This document shows, one piece after another, positions 24,190-36,094 of a stretch of 64,000 nucleotides of DNA. Both the position numbers and the translations under genes were made by a program. Under the pieces are notes generated by a model. That model did no database searches. It was not told the DNA's origin and saw only the letters and a list, made by a program, of their open reading frames with translations. Source of the DNA: Climacium dendroides (Eukaryota > Streptophyta > Bryopsida > Hypnales > Climaciaceae); NCBI GenBank assembly GCA_950106755.1, contig OX467083.1:48002555-48066554 (forward strand). The letters run 5' to 3'. The number at the start of each line of letters is the position of its first letter. The stretch's first letter is position 1.

Positions 24190-27100
24190 TTGCCAATTCA
24201 TTTAACTTCCTTATATTGCAAGGTAATTTAGAGTAAGCTACACTCTATAGTATTTGCTTTTGAAATTTTTCATGAGTGAACCTAACATCATGTACTTATG
24301 ATTGGTGAAAATATTCATTTTTGAATAGAGCAAAAATTTTACTCCGAGAGGGCTTAAAGTTTCCTAATCCCATTTCACAAGAATGAAAAAAAAGTTGTTT
24401 TTCTCAACTTCAAACATTGTAATCTTCCAATCTACTTAGTTAAATGGACTAAAATTTTTCACACATTTCCTCACTTGTTTAATATACTTTGGTATGGTTG
24501 GAATTCAAAAAATATATATTTTTTATTTTGGATAATGCATCAAAAATTGGTAGTTTTAGACTTCTCTTCTAAAAGCATCTCTCTACCCTTTGGAAGATAA
24601 CATGATGAATAAGATATGTTTGACTTTTTATTTTATAATCACTTTTTTCACAAATACCTATCATACCACTCAATATATAAGATTGGTCATCCTAAATAGA
24701 AAGACAACTTGATGAGACTATCTGGTGCAAAGGGTCTATAAAGCAACCATTTATAAATTCTTTTGAAAGAAAAATAAGACTAATATACAATTCAAGTTGT
24801 TTCATATTTATTTGGATTCCTATGCAATTAGTTATAAAATTTTGAAACTAAAGTTGCACAAGGCTTTGAAAGAGTTGTGTTTATCATTAGCATATCCAAA
24901 ATTCCAATGTATAACTTTGTATTACAAGATGGTTGTAGAATTCAGGTACTTTGAGCACTTCCTAAGTACCTTAACCTCCAAATATTTCCATATTCTTAAA
25001 CTCAAAACTGCTTCAAAGTACTTAAACCAAAACAAGGCTAAAATCTCCATTTATATTTATTCATTAACAAATTCAACTATAGGATCCTTTAGTTTAACTT
25101 GTTAGCATATAACCCTCCTAAAATTTCAAAATAAAAAACCTTACCAATTGCAAGATCAAGTCTCTTCAATTTGGAAAAGGGGCATTTTCAACTCTTCCCA
25201 AATGGTTAGATTTCATCATTCAAACCTTTTACACAAAAAAGTTTAGATCTTAAAACTTAGTATTCTCCATTATATGTTGAATAAATAAGTTGGGAATACC
25301 TATGAAAAATTTCAAACATAAAATATTTCATATTCATGCTTGAAAAAAATAGTAAGTAGAAAAAAGTACAATATGATATAAAATACTAAATTGTTAAGAA
25401 TGGAGTTATGGAGTTGAAAAATGGCAATTCCAATGGTTGTAATGTTGTAGTAAACAATCTATACACAATGCTTTTATTCTTTTCAAAAATATTGAAAATT
25501 GAGTTAAATAAAAGACTTCAAGGTTTATTTTACAATAAAAATTCCATAACTACCTGCAAACTAAAATTCCTTATAACTTTCATTTCATTAACCAATATGG
25601 GATGATTCAAAGCTTTCCACATGTATATAAATCTAGAAAACTAGTTTCAAATTTTTATTTTTAAGAATCTTTCTGAGTTGCTTAGAGTGCCCACCAAATA
25701 ATGAAAATCACATATCAAATAATAACTTTTAAACCATGTAGTCAAAAATTATGAAAAATTTTGCACCTTAAAGCTACTCTTTAGGCACATATTGTGTAAA
25801 AATTCCTTTTGTAGTGAGCTAACCAAAATTGCTATGTTGCCAAAAAAATACCATTTGGTGCTTTAGGGATTAAACTTTGAACCCCTAAAGTCCCATTGTC
25901 TCCTTCTCTTCTCACATTAACCCTTAAAGCACAAAATGGCATTTTTTTAGCAACATAGGGATTTTGGGCAACTCACTACAAATGGAATTTTTATTTTTTT
26001 TCCTTTGAAATTTTCACACAACATGTCCCAAGGAATAGCTTTAAGGCCCAACAATTTTTATAAATTTTGATTACATGGTTAGAATGTCATTGTATAATAT
26101 CATTGCATGGCTCATAGATTGGGAAGCAAAAAAACATTCTTTAAAAAACATTTTTTTTTAATTTGAAATTAATTCTTTAGATTTATTTATGCATAAAAAG
26201 CTATGAATCATTCCATTTTGATTAATGAGATGAAACTTATGAGGAGTTTTAGTTGTGGAATCTCTATTCTAAGATAAAATTTGAAGTCTTTTACTTAATT
26301 GTAGTCTAGATTTTTGCTTCTTCACAAAACACCCAGGACTATAATATAGGGGTTCTAAAATCTAAGGGAATGGTCAAATCGTCTATTGTTTTGCAGCTAG
26401 AAGTCACTTGTTTTCAAGATTAGAAGGGGATTTACTATAATATTTCACAAACAACAAGGAATAATATATTCACTCTTATACCCACTAATATAATTTGGTG
26501 GCCAGTCCTTTAAATAATGCTATGGACGCGTGAAATGCAGTCCCAGTCCTACCTAGTATTCTAGGGGAGTTTTTCAACAATTTGTCAGGTTTGACCACAA
26601 TTTGTCATGCACATGATCTAATACTAGACAAATGCAAATATATAATATATTTATATAATTGTATACAATTCCTTAATTATTGGTGATTTGTGTTACCAAG
26701 ACAATTTGTCCAATCACTAATTAACTAGCTTAATTACTAGTTTAGATGAGTAACAAACCAGTCTCGGTCCTACAACAATTTGTCTCTATCTAATGCAATG
26801 GGAATGAGTATTTTATGCAATTCTTCCAAGCTTAGAACACTCTGCACATTCACAACAATTTGTCAAAGTACACGATTCATACAAATACAGGAATCAGCCA
26901 AAGGCACATGATCTCATTGCCAACCTTACCATTTCAAATTAATTTTCAGACTAATTGTCTTATCCAAAATGAAATCACTCCATTTGGACCTATCCTCACA
27001 ACTGCAAGGCAACCTCAATTTAATTCCACTCAGCAACTAATTTCCCCAATTGTTGTGCTAACTGGTAAGACAATTAGTCATATTTAATATTCACCAAATC

Positions 27101-30047
27101 AGGGCACACTTCTTATGCCCCAATTCACTCACTAATATGAACTAATCACTAGTTCAAATTGACTCTTCAAAATCAACCCTTTGACAATTTGTTTAATTAC
27201 TTCAAAATTATAAATTAGAGATCAACATACAATTTGTTAAATTTTCCAATCAAGAAATAAATTATTTAACAAATTGAAAGATCACCATAAACTATTATTG
27301 ACTTTCTTGTAGCCATACAATTTAATCCACATACCCATCGATTTGATTCACACAATCACACATACACATAATCCAATTCACAATTCAATTTAAATTCACA
27401 AAGACAATTCGTTTGCATCCGGCTAGTCCTCCTGGATCTTAATAATCAAGTAAGACGACTTGTCCTACAACTTATAATCAATCTTTACAATTAAGACAAT
27501 TTGTTAAGTTTGAACTTACTAGGTGTTGAGTAATCTTTTGTTGTTCTTCACGATTTTACTCCAATCTGGTTCTCGCACTTGACCATTAGTCTTCCGCACC
27601 ATGAGACTCCATCAACAACGATATCGTGTATGGACTCTCATCATCTCAACTAAACTTACTCTTAATTTTTAAAATGAATCACACAAAATCCAAGCAATAT
27701 TCACGGCCTGCTTGTTTTAAATACTCAATTCAAGACTTATAACAACTGGACAAAAATAGTCTATGCAATTGATACAATCACGGTCAATCGTCCAATTATT
27801 TAATTTGTGTTTGCAGAGACTGACAATTGGTCAAGGACGATTGGTTGTATGCACACACAGACAATTATAAAATCCGACCTTAATATCACAATTGAATTGC
27901 AAGTGTCGAATTCGAAAGTCAAATCACCAAATCAATTTACAATTACAATTTGTCACAAAGAATTTCAATTATACAACTCATCTATCCAATTTCTAGAATA
28001 CCGTAATGCACATGCATACAAAAAGAAGAATATCTGCACAATTTGTCAATGACCCACAAATTGCACTTTCCAATAATAAAATTGATGCAAAATCACACGA
28101 CCAAACCCACAAAGGATCAACTCTCAAACACACACAGGTGTTCACACAGATTCACCCACAAACCAAGCAAGACCCATACAAGATCAACCACTACACTTCG
28201 TTCAAAAACAATTTATATAGAAGGAATTCACAATTTACAATGTAGCAAAAATTCACAAAACACTGTAGAGCAAAAACGACCTGAAAAGTAAGAGTGAGTG
28301 AGAGAGAGCAAAATGACAAATCGACTGCCTATATGCTACTGCAAAAGCTGCAGCTTTCCGATATCAATAGCAACTAAGACAATTCATCACCTTCCCTATC
28401 TAACAAGGATAAAGCTCTTAAAATCTCTAGACCAATTGTCTTTTACATTCATTCCTGTTCATTTTCTACTTCCTATTAGTATTCATCTATCCTTTTAACT
28501 ATAACAGACAATTAGTGAAAAATTCAAAAATTTGAACGCTCACATTAACTCAATTTTCAATATTTTTGGATAAGAATAAAAACATTAGGTATAAATTGTT
28601 TATTACAACATTACAACCATTGGGATTGGCATTTTTCAATTCCATAACTAAATTGTTTAACAATTTAGTATTTTGAAACATTTTCTATTTCTTTCTACTT
28701 ACTATTTATTTCCTATATGTTGTACAATTCCAAATGATGTAAAATTTTCAAGCATATAGCCAACGTGTCTTGGAAAATGAATTCAAAGACTTACAATCAT
28801 TTTGGACACTTTTTCATACAAATGGGACCTTGTGAAGTACAGTTGCAAGTTTTTTCAAAGGATCAAAAAAGGATTTTTGTCACTTCAAATGTTAATATCT
28901 TGCAATTTACACAAAAGAAAATTTTTGAATTTTTTTCATATTTTTTCAAACCTATGTACTACAAGATCCTACATTTACATGTGTCTATAAATGTTTTTTC
29001 TCTAAAATTTGGTACTTGTAATAGGATTGGCAATTTTAAAGCATTTTTGGTGAAAACATAGTAAAAAAACATTAGGGGGTTAAAACTCATAGTAAGGTGT
29101 TGATGGCAAATGGTTAGATTGCATTGGTATATTAGCCATTGGATCCTTTGGATTTTGAGTAAACCATCTTTCTTTGTAGTTATTTGTTGATTTACATGTT
29201 TGGTCAAGAGTCAGTCGATTTTCTAAAATTTGATTGGTGGAACATTTTCTAAAATCTGATTGGTGAAAATTGACAAACTCTTGATCTAGAACTACAGTCA
29301 ATTTTCACTACAGTAGAAGGTCAAGAGTCTGTCGATTTTCACCAATCAGATTTTAGGAATCTATGAATTCAACTTCTCAACCCTTCACACTAGTTGGCAC
29401 AATCTAAAGCCATCGCCCTCCAAATTGACAATATGGCAAAAAAATAACTACATGGCGACAGACTCTCAACCATAGTTTAGATTGGCCAAAAATGAAGACC
29501 CAAACTATGATTGAGCTTCTATCGAATTTTTTCCTTAAAAATGAGAAACTTTCCATTAATATTTGCTATTCCTATTATTTATTGCCTATGAAGAGCTTAT
29601 TTCTTTGGATGCTCACCAAAGGTTTGGCCACTCACTCCCATAGCCTCTCAACTTGGACAACCATAAGTTGGTGTGAAGTAGCCCTTAAAAGAAGCAAAAA
29701 ATGGAACTTACTATAAATGTACTATCACTTATTCCAATACTAAAGCTTATATTAACCCTTAAACGTCGAGGCGGACGTTAAGTAGACATCTGGCATCCAA
29801 TGGATGATAAAGGATCTCTCCATGTAGGACAAAAGTACAACTGTTCATCCTCAGAATTTCATGTGGAAAAGTGAGATCTTCTCCAGTACTTTGACTTCCA
29901 ATGAATGCTTTAGCAATTTTTTGAGCTTAGTTATGATTCACACAGCCATCAAACCTAATGATTTCATCCAAGGTCACCCCATTGTCCTTTAAGGGTTAAT
30001 GATGTGGATGAATTCTATGGATGAAAACTGGAGAGAGGAAACTGAAG
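24190..30047 (+). repeat. Segmental duplication, copy 1 (5,858 bp)
   Basis: Nearly identical in direct orientation to 55778-62999 once a 1,365-bp insertion in that copy is removed (5,857 bp remain). I noticed about two dozen substitutions and one 1-nt indel by eye, many of them in the last ~800 bp. Sequence left of 24190 continues the dispersed repeat as in copy B, so this is probably the older locus. Confidence 0.92.
26300..28544. mobile_element. Solo-LTR-like element, 2,245 bp (copy 1)
   Basis: Starts TG (TGTAGTCTAG) and ends CA (GAACGCTCACA), with a 5-bp flanking repeat TTAAT/TTAAC (26295-26299 and 28545-28549; the other copy keeps TTAAC on both sides). The related repeat at 6586-6600 shows the uninterrupted site. 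It has no coding potential. About 17 motifs of the form GACAATT or CAATTTGTC are scattered through it. TG...CA ends plus a 5-bp duplication fit a long terminal repeat left by recombination. Confidence 0.7.
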
Positions 30048-30050
30048 ATA

Positions 30051-30215
30051 CTTCTAAAAATTCATAGCCTACAAATCCTAAATCCTAAAGCATTAACCCT
30101 AAACCCTAAACTTCTAAAAATTCATAGCATGAAAACCCTAAACCCTAAACCCTAAAAACCCTAAACCTCTAAAAATTCATAGCTTGAAAAGCTGAAACCC
30201 TAAAATCCCAAAATG
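30051..30215. repeat. Interstitial telomere-type repeats interleaved with a short spacer
   Basis: Plant telomere units CCCTAAA occur in short runs at about 30095-30165. They alternate with three copies of CTAAAAATTCATAGC (from about 30053, 30113 and 30168). The tract begins within a few bases of the 3' limit of duplication copy 1. Confidence 0.85.
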
Positions 30216-30960
30216 GATTTGATAGAAAATAAGCCACCAAGAAAAGGCCTAAAAATATTGGGCAATCGATGGGCACACGACCCGAAAAGTCAACCTATTA
30301 GAACTATAGCACACAATTTTGTATATGGACAATTTTTTTTTGGAAAATGCATTGGTGGAGCCACATCTTTTTTGTAGAAAGCTGGCAAAAGCGCCTTCAA
30401 GTGAATGACTGAACAGCCAGGAATCAAGGAGTTTGCAGGAAATTTGAAATTTGGAATTGCCTGCTAAAATATTCCCGCTTTTTCTAACTTTTTGCCCACC
30501 TCTTGCCACGGACAACTTCACTTGCCAGAACATGCCTTCTTCTACAAACACGCCGACGAGACTCTTTTGCTCTTGCTATTCTCTTGCGCTTCAAGTGTGT
30601 CTGCCTAACACATTGACAACTGCAGGTCCTCAAATGTTTTTCTTCTTGTTTGTGAGTTCATAGATAGAAGGTGTAGTTTGTATTTAAATTAGTTGCCATT
30701 GACCTCGACTGGTGGTGAGTTAGTTTTGTACATATTGATGTCAGGAAGTACGTGAAACTAGTCATTGAAGGTCCATGTTTGTGACATCTCCATGCGTGAA
30801 GACGTTATATTTGTTGAGCGAGCCTGTAGACTATAAGGAATTGATTACTCTTGCTTTTGGTGAAGAGAGTTGTAACAAAGTTGTTTGCAATGCCCATTTT
30901 TTGCGGCGTGAATGTCAGAGCATTTCATGGATAATTCCATTACTTCAATACTGTCATTGA
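30216..30960. other. Unassigned region upstream of the palindrome array
   Basis: No recognised gene. Small open frames (for example 30775-30960, plus) lack known domains. It may contain the left part of the transposon whose transposase-like gene lies at 32723-35574, but no terminal inverted repeat was identified. Confidence 0.35.
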
Positions 30961-32468
30961 GGGTACTTATCGTTGAGTCGACGATAACTGTGACCTCTTT
31001 GACTTCTACTTATCGTCGAGTCGATGATAACATAGTCAGATTTTTTCAATTGGCATTCCTAGCAAATGTGTAGCTACTTCAGTTTCTTCTTATTTCAAAG
31101 CAGAATGTGCATCGGGTTGAATTATTTCTTTGCCAAATTGAACAAATCATGAAAGGAGTTTCGTTGAGGATAGTTATCGTTGAGTCAATGATACCTCTGA
31201 TTTCTTTTGCTCCTAATTATCGTCGAGTCGATGATAATGTAGTCAGATTTTCTCAATCGGTATTCTTAGCAAATTTGAAGCTACTTCAATTTCCTATGAT
31301 TTGAAAGAAGAATGTGCATTGGGTTGAATTTTTCCTTAGTCACAACTAACGAATCATGAAAGGAGTTTCATTGAAGATCATTATCGTTGTGTCAACGATA
31401 ACTCTGAGTTCTTTGACTTCTAGTTATCGTCGAGTCGATGATAACGTAGTCAGTAATTTTCAGTTAGCATTCTTAGCAAATGTGTAACTACTTCGATTTC
31501 TTCTGATTTCAAAGCAGAATGTGCATCCGGTTGAATTATTTCTTCGTCAAATCGAACAAATCATGAAAGGATTTTCATTAAGGATAGTTATCGTTGAGTC
31601 AATGATACTGCTGAATTCTTTTGCTCCTAGTTATCGTCGAGTCGATGATAACGTAGTCAGATTTTCTCAATCGGTATTCTTAGCAAATGTGTAGGTACTT
31701 CAATTTCTTATGATTTGAAAGAAGAATGTGCATTGGGTTGAATTTTTCCTTCGTCACAACTAACGAATCATGAAAGGAGTTTCATTGAAGATCATTATCG
31801 TTGTGTCAACAATAACTCTGAGTTCTTTGACTTCTAGTTATCGTCGAGTCGATGATAACGTAGTCAATAATTTTCAGTTAGCATTCTTAGCAAATGTGTA
31901 GGTACTTCAATTTCTTATGATTTCAAAGGAGATTGTGCATCGGGTTGAATTATTTCTTCGTCAAATCGAACAAATCATGAAAGGAGTTTCGTTGAGGATA
32001 GTTATCATTGAGTCAATGATACCGCTGAATTCTTTTGCTCCTAGTTATCGTCGAGTCGATGATAACGTAGTCAAATTTTTTCAATCGGCATTCTTAGTAA
32101 ATGTGTAGCTATTTCAATTTCTTATGATTTGAAAGAAGAATGTGCATTGGGTTGAATTTTTCCTTCATCACAACCAACGAATCATGAGAGGAGTTTCATT
32201 GAAGATCGTTATCGTTGTGTCAACGATAACTTTGAGTTCTTCGAGTTCCAGTTATCGTCGGGTCGATGATAATCTTGTTAGTAATTTTCAAAGGTGTAGA
32301 TACTTTAATTTCTTATGATTTCAAACGAGATTGTGCATTGGGTTGAATTATTTCTTCATCACATCCAACGAATCAAGAAATGAGTTTTGTTGAGGAGAGT
32401 TATCATTGAGTCAACGATAACTCTGAGTAACAACAACTTTCGGTTATCGTCGGGGCGATGATAATGTC
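30961..32468 (+). repeat. Eight ~206-bp tandem units, each with two near-palindromes
   Basis: Sixteen near-palindromic motifs related to TATCGTCGAGTCGATGATA. First members start near 30968, 31173, 31379, 31587, 31793, 31999, 32207 and 32398; second members near 31010, 31217, 31423, 31630, 31837, 32043, 32251 and 32442. Spacing between units is 205-208 bp except the last (191). Units alternate between two types (TTGAGTCAATGATAC versus TTGTGTCAACGATAAC), giving a ~412-bp higher-order period. The array ends immediately before a TATA box and the transposase-like gene. Confidence 0.9.
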
Positions 32469-32471
32469 AAC

Positions 32472-32480
32472 TATAAATAA
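32472..32480 (+). promoter_or_regulatory. Probable TATA box (TATAAATAA)
   Basis: Lies just after the last palindrome and about 250 bp before the start codon of the transposase-like gene. Position and sequence fit a core promoter, though the transcription start is not known. A TTGCAG acceptor-like site just before the ATG suggests a possible 5' UTR intron. Confidence 0.5.
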
Positions 32481-32722
32481 AGTGTTTGCAACTTTGCATT
32501 GAAAATTATTTACTTAGATGAAGATGAATGACTGAATCATAGCACAAATCATTGGATCATCCATTCAACGATGTTGTATTCGTAAGAAATTATAGAGACA
32601 TGATGTTAATATTAGTGAATATAGAGTATGTTTAGTTTCTAGTGTACTAGAAGTTGCTGCAATAGAACATCTTTATCTTTGACTGAACAATGAATCTAAG
32701 GATTGGTCTTCGTGCTTGCAGA

Positions 32723-35574
32723 ATGGATTTCCATGGGTTTGATGAGTTCGCGAATCCAGTTCCCCCATTTCCACCTGATGTTCAGGTATGCGAGGGGATT
32801 GCTCGTGCAAAATGGGTCTCACGATTTGTCACTCTTTGAAACGAAGATGGGGTGGACCTTGCAAGGGGGGTTTGCCAAAATGTTGACCCAGAGTTAATCA
32901 TTGACCAAGATGGAAAGCTTCTTGGCGATGACCGGGTTGCCATTCAAATTGTTGAGTCTCTGAACGAGGAACTCTTCTCATCTGGCAATGTATGGTCACT
33001 TCGTTCCTGGGACATCAAGAGAGTTTTTTTAGATGACGATGTCAGCTTATATGACCATGACCAAACCCATGTATATAACGCAGCCATGAATCCATCAAGC
33101 AGAAGAATTCGTAAGGGGGTTCGATCGTACGAAACAACTCGTGAAAGGATTGATCCAGAGATTCCACCCAAGAAAGAACTTCTCCTCTCTATGGAATTGA
33201 TCACATCAGTGTCTACAAAATCATGTTGTGAGAAAAATTGTGTTCAACCTTTTCCGCGTGGACAAATCCAAGCGATAAGGACTGAACTATATTCAGGTGA
33301 GGACTTCAAGGCGCGTAGCAAGACACTTTTGGAGGTGCATAGGCAAATCCATAAAGACAGTGCTGGCAAAGAGTGGATTACCTTGAAAGGTAGAGAAGTG
33401 TGCCCCACTGCATGGTGGATCATTCATGGGATTGCAAGAGCTACGTTCTATAGGTACAAAGAGAAGGCTAGAATTGGGAAGCAAGCTCAGGTGCATAGAA
33501 ATGTGGGATCCAAAAAACCCCGCATGCATATTCCTCAAGCTATTGCACGCTTCGAACTCTTATTGAGTCTGATGCCGATCGAATGCCACACAAAACAAGG
33601 ACAATAGAGTCTGGGGAGAAAGTTGCAGCGATGGTTCTACCTTCTGCTTTTTGTTGGAGTGACCAATTACCTAAAATCAATGAGTCCAATGCAGAGTTCA
33701 ATTTGAAGCCGATTTCTTCCAGTGGCTTGAGCAACATTCGCCGTCAGAATTTCCCTGAATTTGCTGCCAAGGCTCGTGGGGATAGTTTTGCTAGGTGTGG
33801 CTTGTGCGATGAGTATAAGCAATTGAGGAGCGCTTGTTGGAAATCAGAGTCGTTTGATAAGTATACCAATATTTTGAATACCCATGTTGCAGGTCAGAGG
33901 GCTCATAGATAGTACTACTATGGAAATCGGGAATTTTCCGTGAGATGCCCAGACAAAATGTTGTGCATCATTCATGATAAAATGGATCATTCAAAAACGG
34001 CTTCTCCACACTTTTCTCACAAGAACAAGTCGACGGAATCCTTCATGAAAATGCCTGTTGCTGTTACAAGTATGATTGCTCATGGTCATGGCGATGTACA
34101 ATATACACACTATGGTGTGGGCATTTTCCCAACAGATTCGAATCATACCATTGGGTCTATTGCAAGGTTGTTGCGGGATTTGGAAGGCCCGCCTAAAAAT
34201 TCATCGAGGGCGTTATTTTCTATTGAGGAGGGGCAATCCACATTGACAAAGGCGCTTTTAAAAGGAGCAGAAAATTGCTTGGACTCCCTCCTTCCACCTC
34301 CAGAACAGCCACTTCCAGCTCAACTTCTCCCACCAATATTAATATTGCAATTGGACAATGCGTCAGGGGACAACAAGAATCGATATGTTTTTGCTTTCTG
34401 CTCTTTGCTTGTATACAAAGGCATTTTTCGTGAGGTATACATCAACTTTCTTATTGTGGGACACACTCACGAAGACATTGATGCTCTTTTTGGTCGATGG
34501 AGTTCAAGATTGAAGACGAATGACTATCCAACACTTCCAAAGCTCATGAAGTCCTTTATGGATTGTGAAACGCATCCTATGATTCCTCATCTCATTGAGG
34601 AGCTCCTTGATTTCAAGAAATTTGTGGAGGGTTATTTGGGCACTGGTGGAGATGAATTAGGAGGGCATTCGAAAAGTCAACAATTCAAGTTTTTTATGGA
34701 TTCTTCAGGATGGCCTTTGATGGAGTATAAAAATTTGTGTACTGACCCAAAGTGGTTGCCAAAGCATGGCAATGGGATAAGAATGTGGTTAGAGACTAAG
34801 GATGGACTTCCTAAAGTACCAAGTAGTAGCCCTAAACCTTTGGCTCCAGTTCCAATGAAAGCTCTTGAAGAGATAAAGAAAGGTTTGAATGGCTATGTTA
34901 AACATTGGAACAAAATGGCAAACAATGATCATAGTGGAGAGTACAGGCGGAAGAATGGTCCACTAGAAGAGTATTGGAAAGGCATCAGAGCTGCTCTAGA
35001 TGCACCTCTTCAGGTGCGAGAGGCATTACTTGATGGATTTTGGCCAGCTTCAAGGATTGCCAATGATGAAACAGATCAAATGCAAAGAAATGGCACATTA
35101 CGTGAAGAAAATGCAGAGGATGCCAACTTTGTTGGACGTAAGCGTGATCGTCCACGTTCTTCGTTTCGTGTTGCTCGTGATACACACGTAGGTTCTTTTG
35201 TTGCAGTGCGTCTTGCTGATGGTGATCCAAAACCATTTTGGCTCGCTAGGGCTATTACGGCTCCGAGTCCCAATCCAGGGCATATGCATATGATCAAAAT
35301 CCAATATTGGAGGCCTACTTCGGATCGGCACATTAATATGGAGACATATGAGGGTTGGGACACCAAACAAGGGAATGTGTGGCGTGAAGATAGTGTTATA
35401 CCTTCAACATGGTCAAGCACAGATTGTATCATGACAGCTTGGAAGCCACGGTTTCGTGATGGAACTAAAAATCCAAAGGTGACGGTTCCAAGTCTACAAA
35501 TTCAAATTATTAAGGCATCAGTGGCAGCCTTCACGACTACTGTAAATAACGATGGTTCTATGATTGAAGAATGA
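32723..35574 (+). pseudogene. Transposase-like gene (DUF7869-type family), inactivated
   Basis: The reading frame starts MDFHGFDEFANP and runs with three lesions: an in-frame TGA at 32837-32839, a frameshift near 33580-33605, and an in-frame TAG at 33910-33912. The remaining 554-codon frame to 35574 holds LCIIHDKMDHSKT, then LQLDNASGDNKNRY and FLIVGHTHEDIDALFGR, which I recall as hallmarks of the DUF7869-type proteins that are repetitive in several plant and animal genomes. The acidic residues in these motifs suggest an RNase H-like nuclease core (inference). A C-terminal block, FVAVRLADGDPKPFWLARAI through IKIQYWRP, looks like an SH3- or BAH-like barrel. Upstream lies the palindrome array and TATA box. 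With the lesions it cannot make a full protein unless edited or misread. Host domestication is unlikely. Confidence 0.75.
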
Positions 35575-36094
35575 CTTATAGTTCATAATTTTATTAGACA
35601 AATGTTGTTTTGGTAGTTCAATTAGAGCACTCATTGTAATTATTAACAAGTTTGGGCATGTTTACATTCATATATGTATTGGTTACTTTTATTATGGTAG
35701 TGTGCCTATGTATGAGAAATTGATTTCTATTAATAGTAAATTTTTTTATTACTATTGCGTCTCCAAGTATTGTATTCTAAATGTTTTTGGTGAATTTTTG
35801 GTAATTCATATGTTTAATTTCAGGTTAAAGTTTGCTATCCTCCATGTATACATTAGTTTTTTGACATATGAAAGTTTTGATTTTTAAAAATGTCTCACTT
35901 CATAATGTCTTTGACTATTTTGTTTTCTTTTTTACAAAGGAATTAGTAAATCAAGATGTACTTTTGAGTTTGTGCTACTTTAGTTAATAGTATAAAATTA
36001 ATGAAATACATATTTGACATTTTCAAGTCTCAATTTAATGAACCCTTCTTCCACCTTGCATGTATGAAAAATTAAAATGAGACTGCAATTTGTC
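35575..36094. other. Short intergenic gap between two transposon genes
   Basis: AT-rich, no gene. It must contain the 3' end of the transposase-like element and the left limit of the CACTA remnant, but I found no CACTA terminus here. A hairpin, AAAATGAGAC paired with GTCTCATTTT, lies at about 36075-36102 over the TNP2 stop. Confidence 0.4.

Larger units (their letters stand above)
23117..30047. repeat. AT-rich dispersed repeat, copy C (longest)
   Basis: The best-preserved representative of a repeat family also seen at 4.4-7.1, 9.95-10.7 and 11.4-16.3 kb. It contains only short open frames. The part from 24190 onward is duplicated at 55778-62999. Comparison with copy A shows that a 2,245-bp LTR-like element inserted at 26300. 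The class of the repeat is not recognised. Confidence 0.65.

Noticed and set aside
31107..32108. Similar ORFs within the palindrome array (MHRVELFL and IVHRVELFL types)
   Set aside because: They recur with every second repeat unit and contain the palindromes. The openness follows from the repeat rather than from selection for a protein.
30961..32468. CRISPR-like array
   Set aside because: Whole units, including the sequence between palindromes, are repeated. There are no unique spacers and the genome is a plant's.
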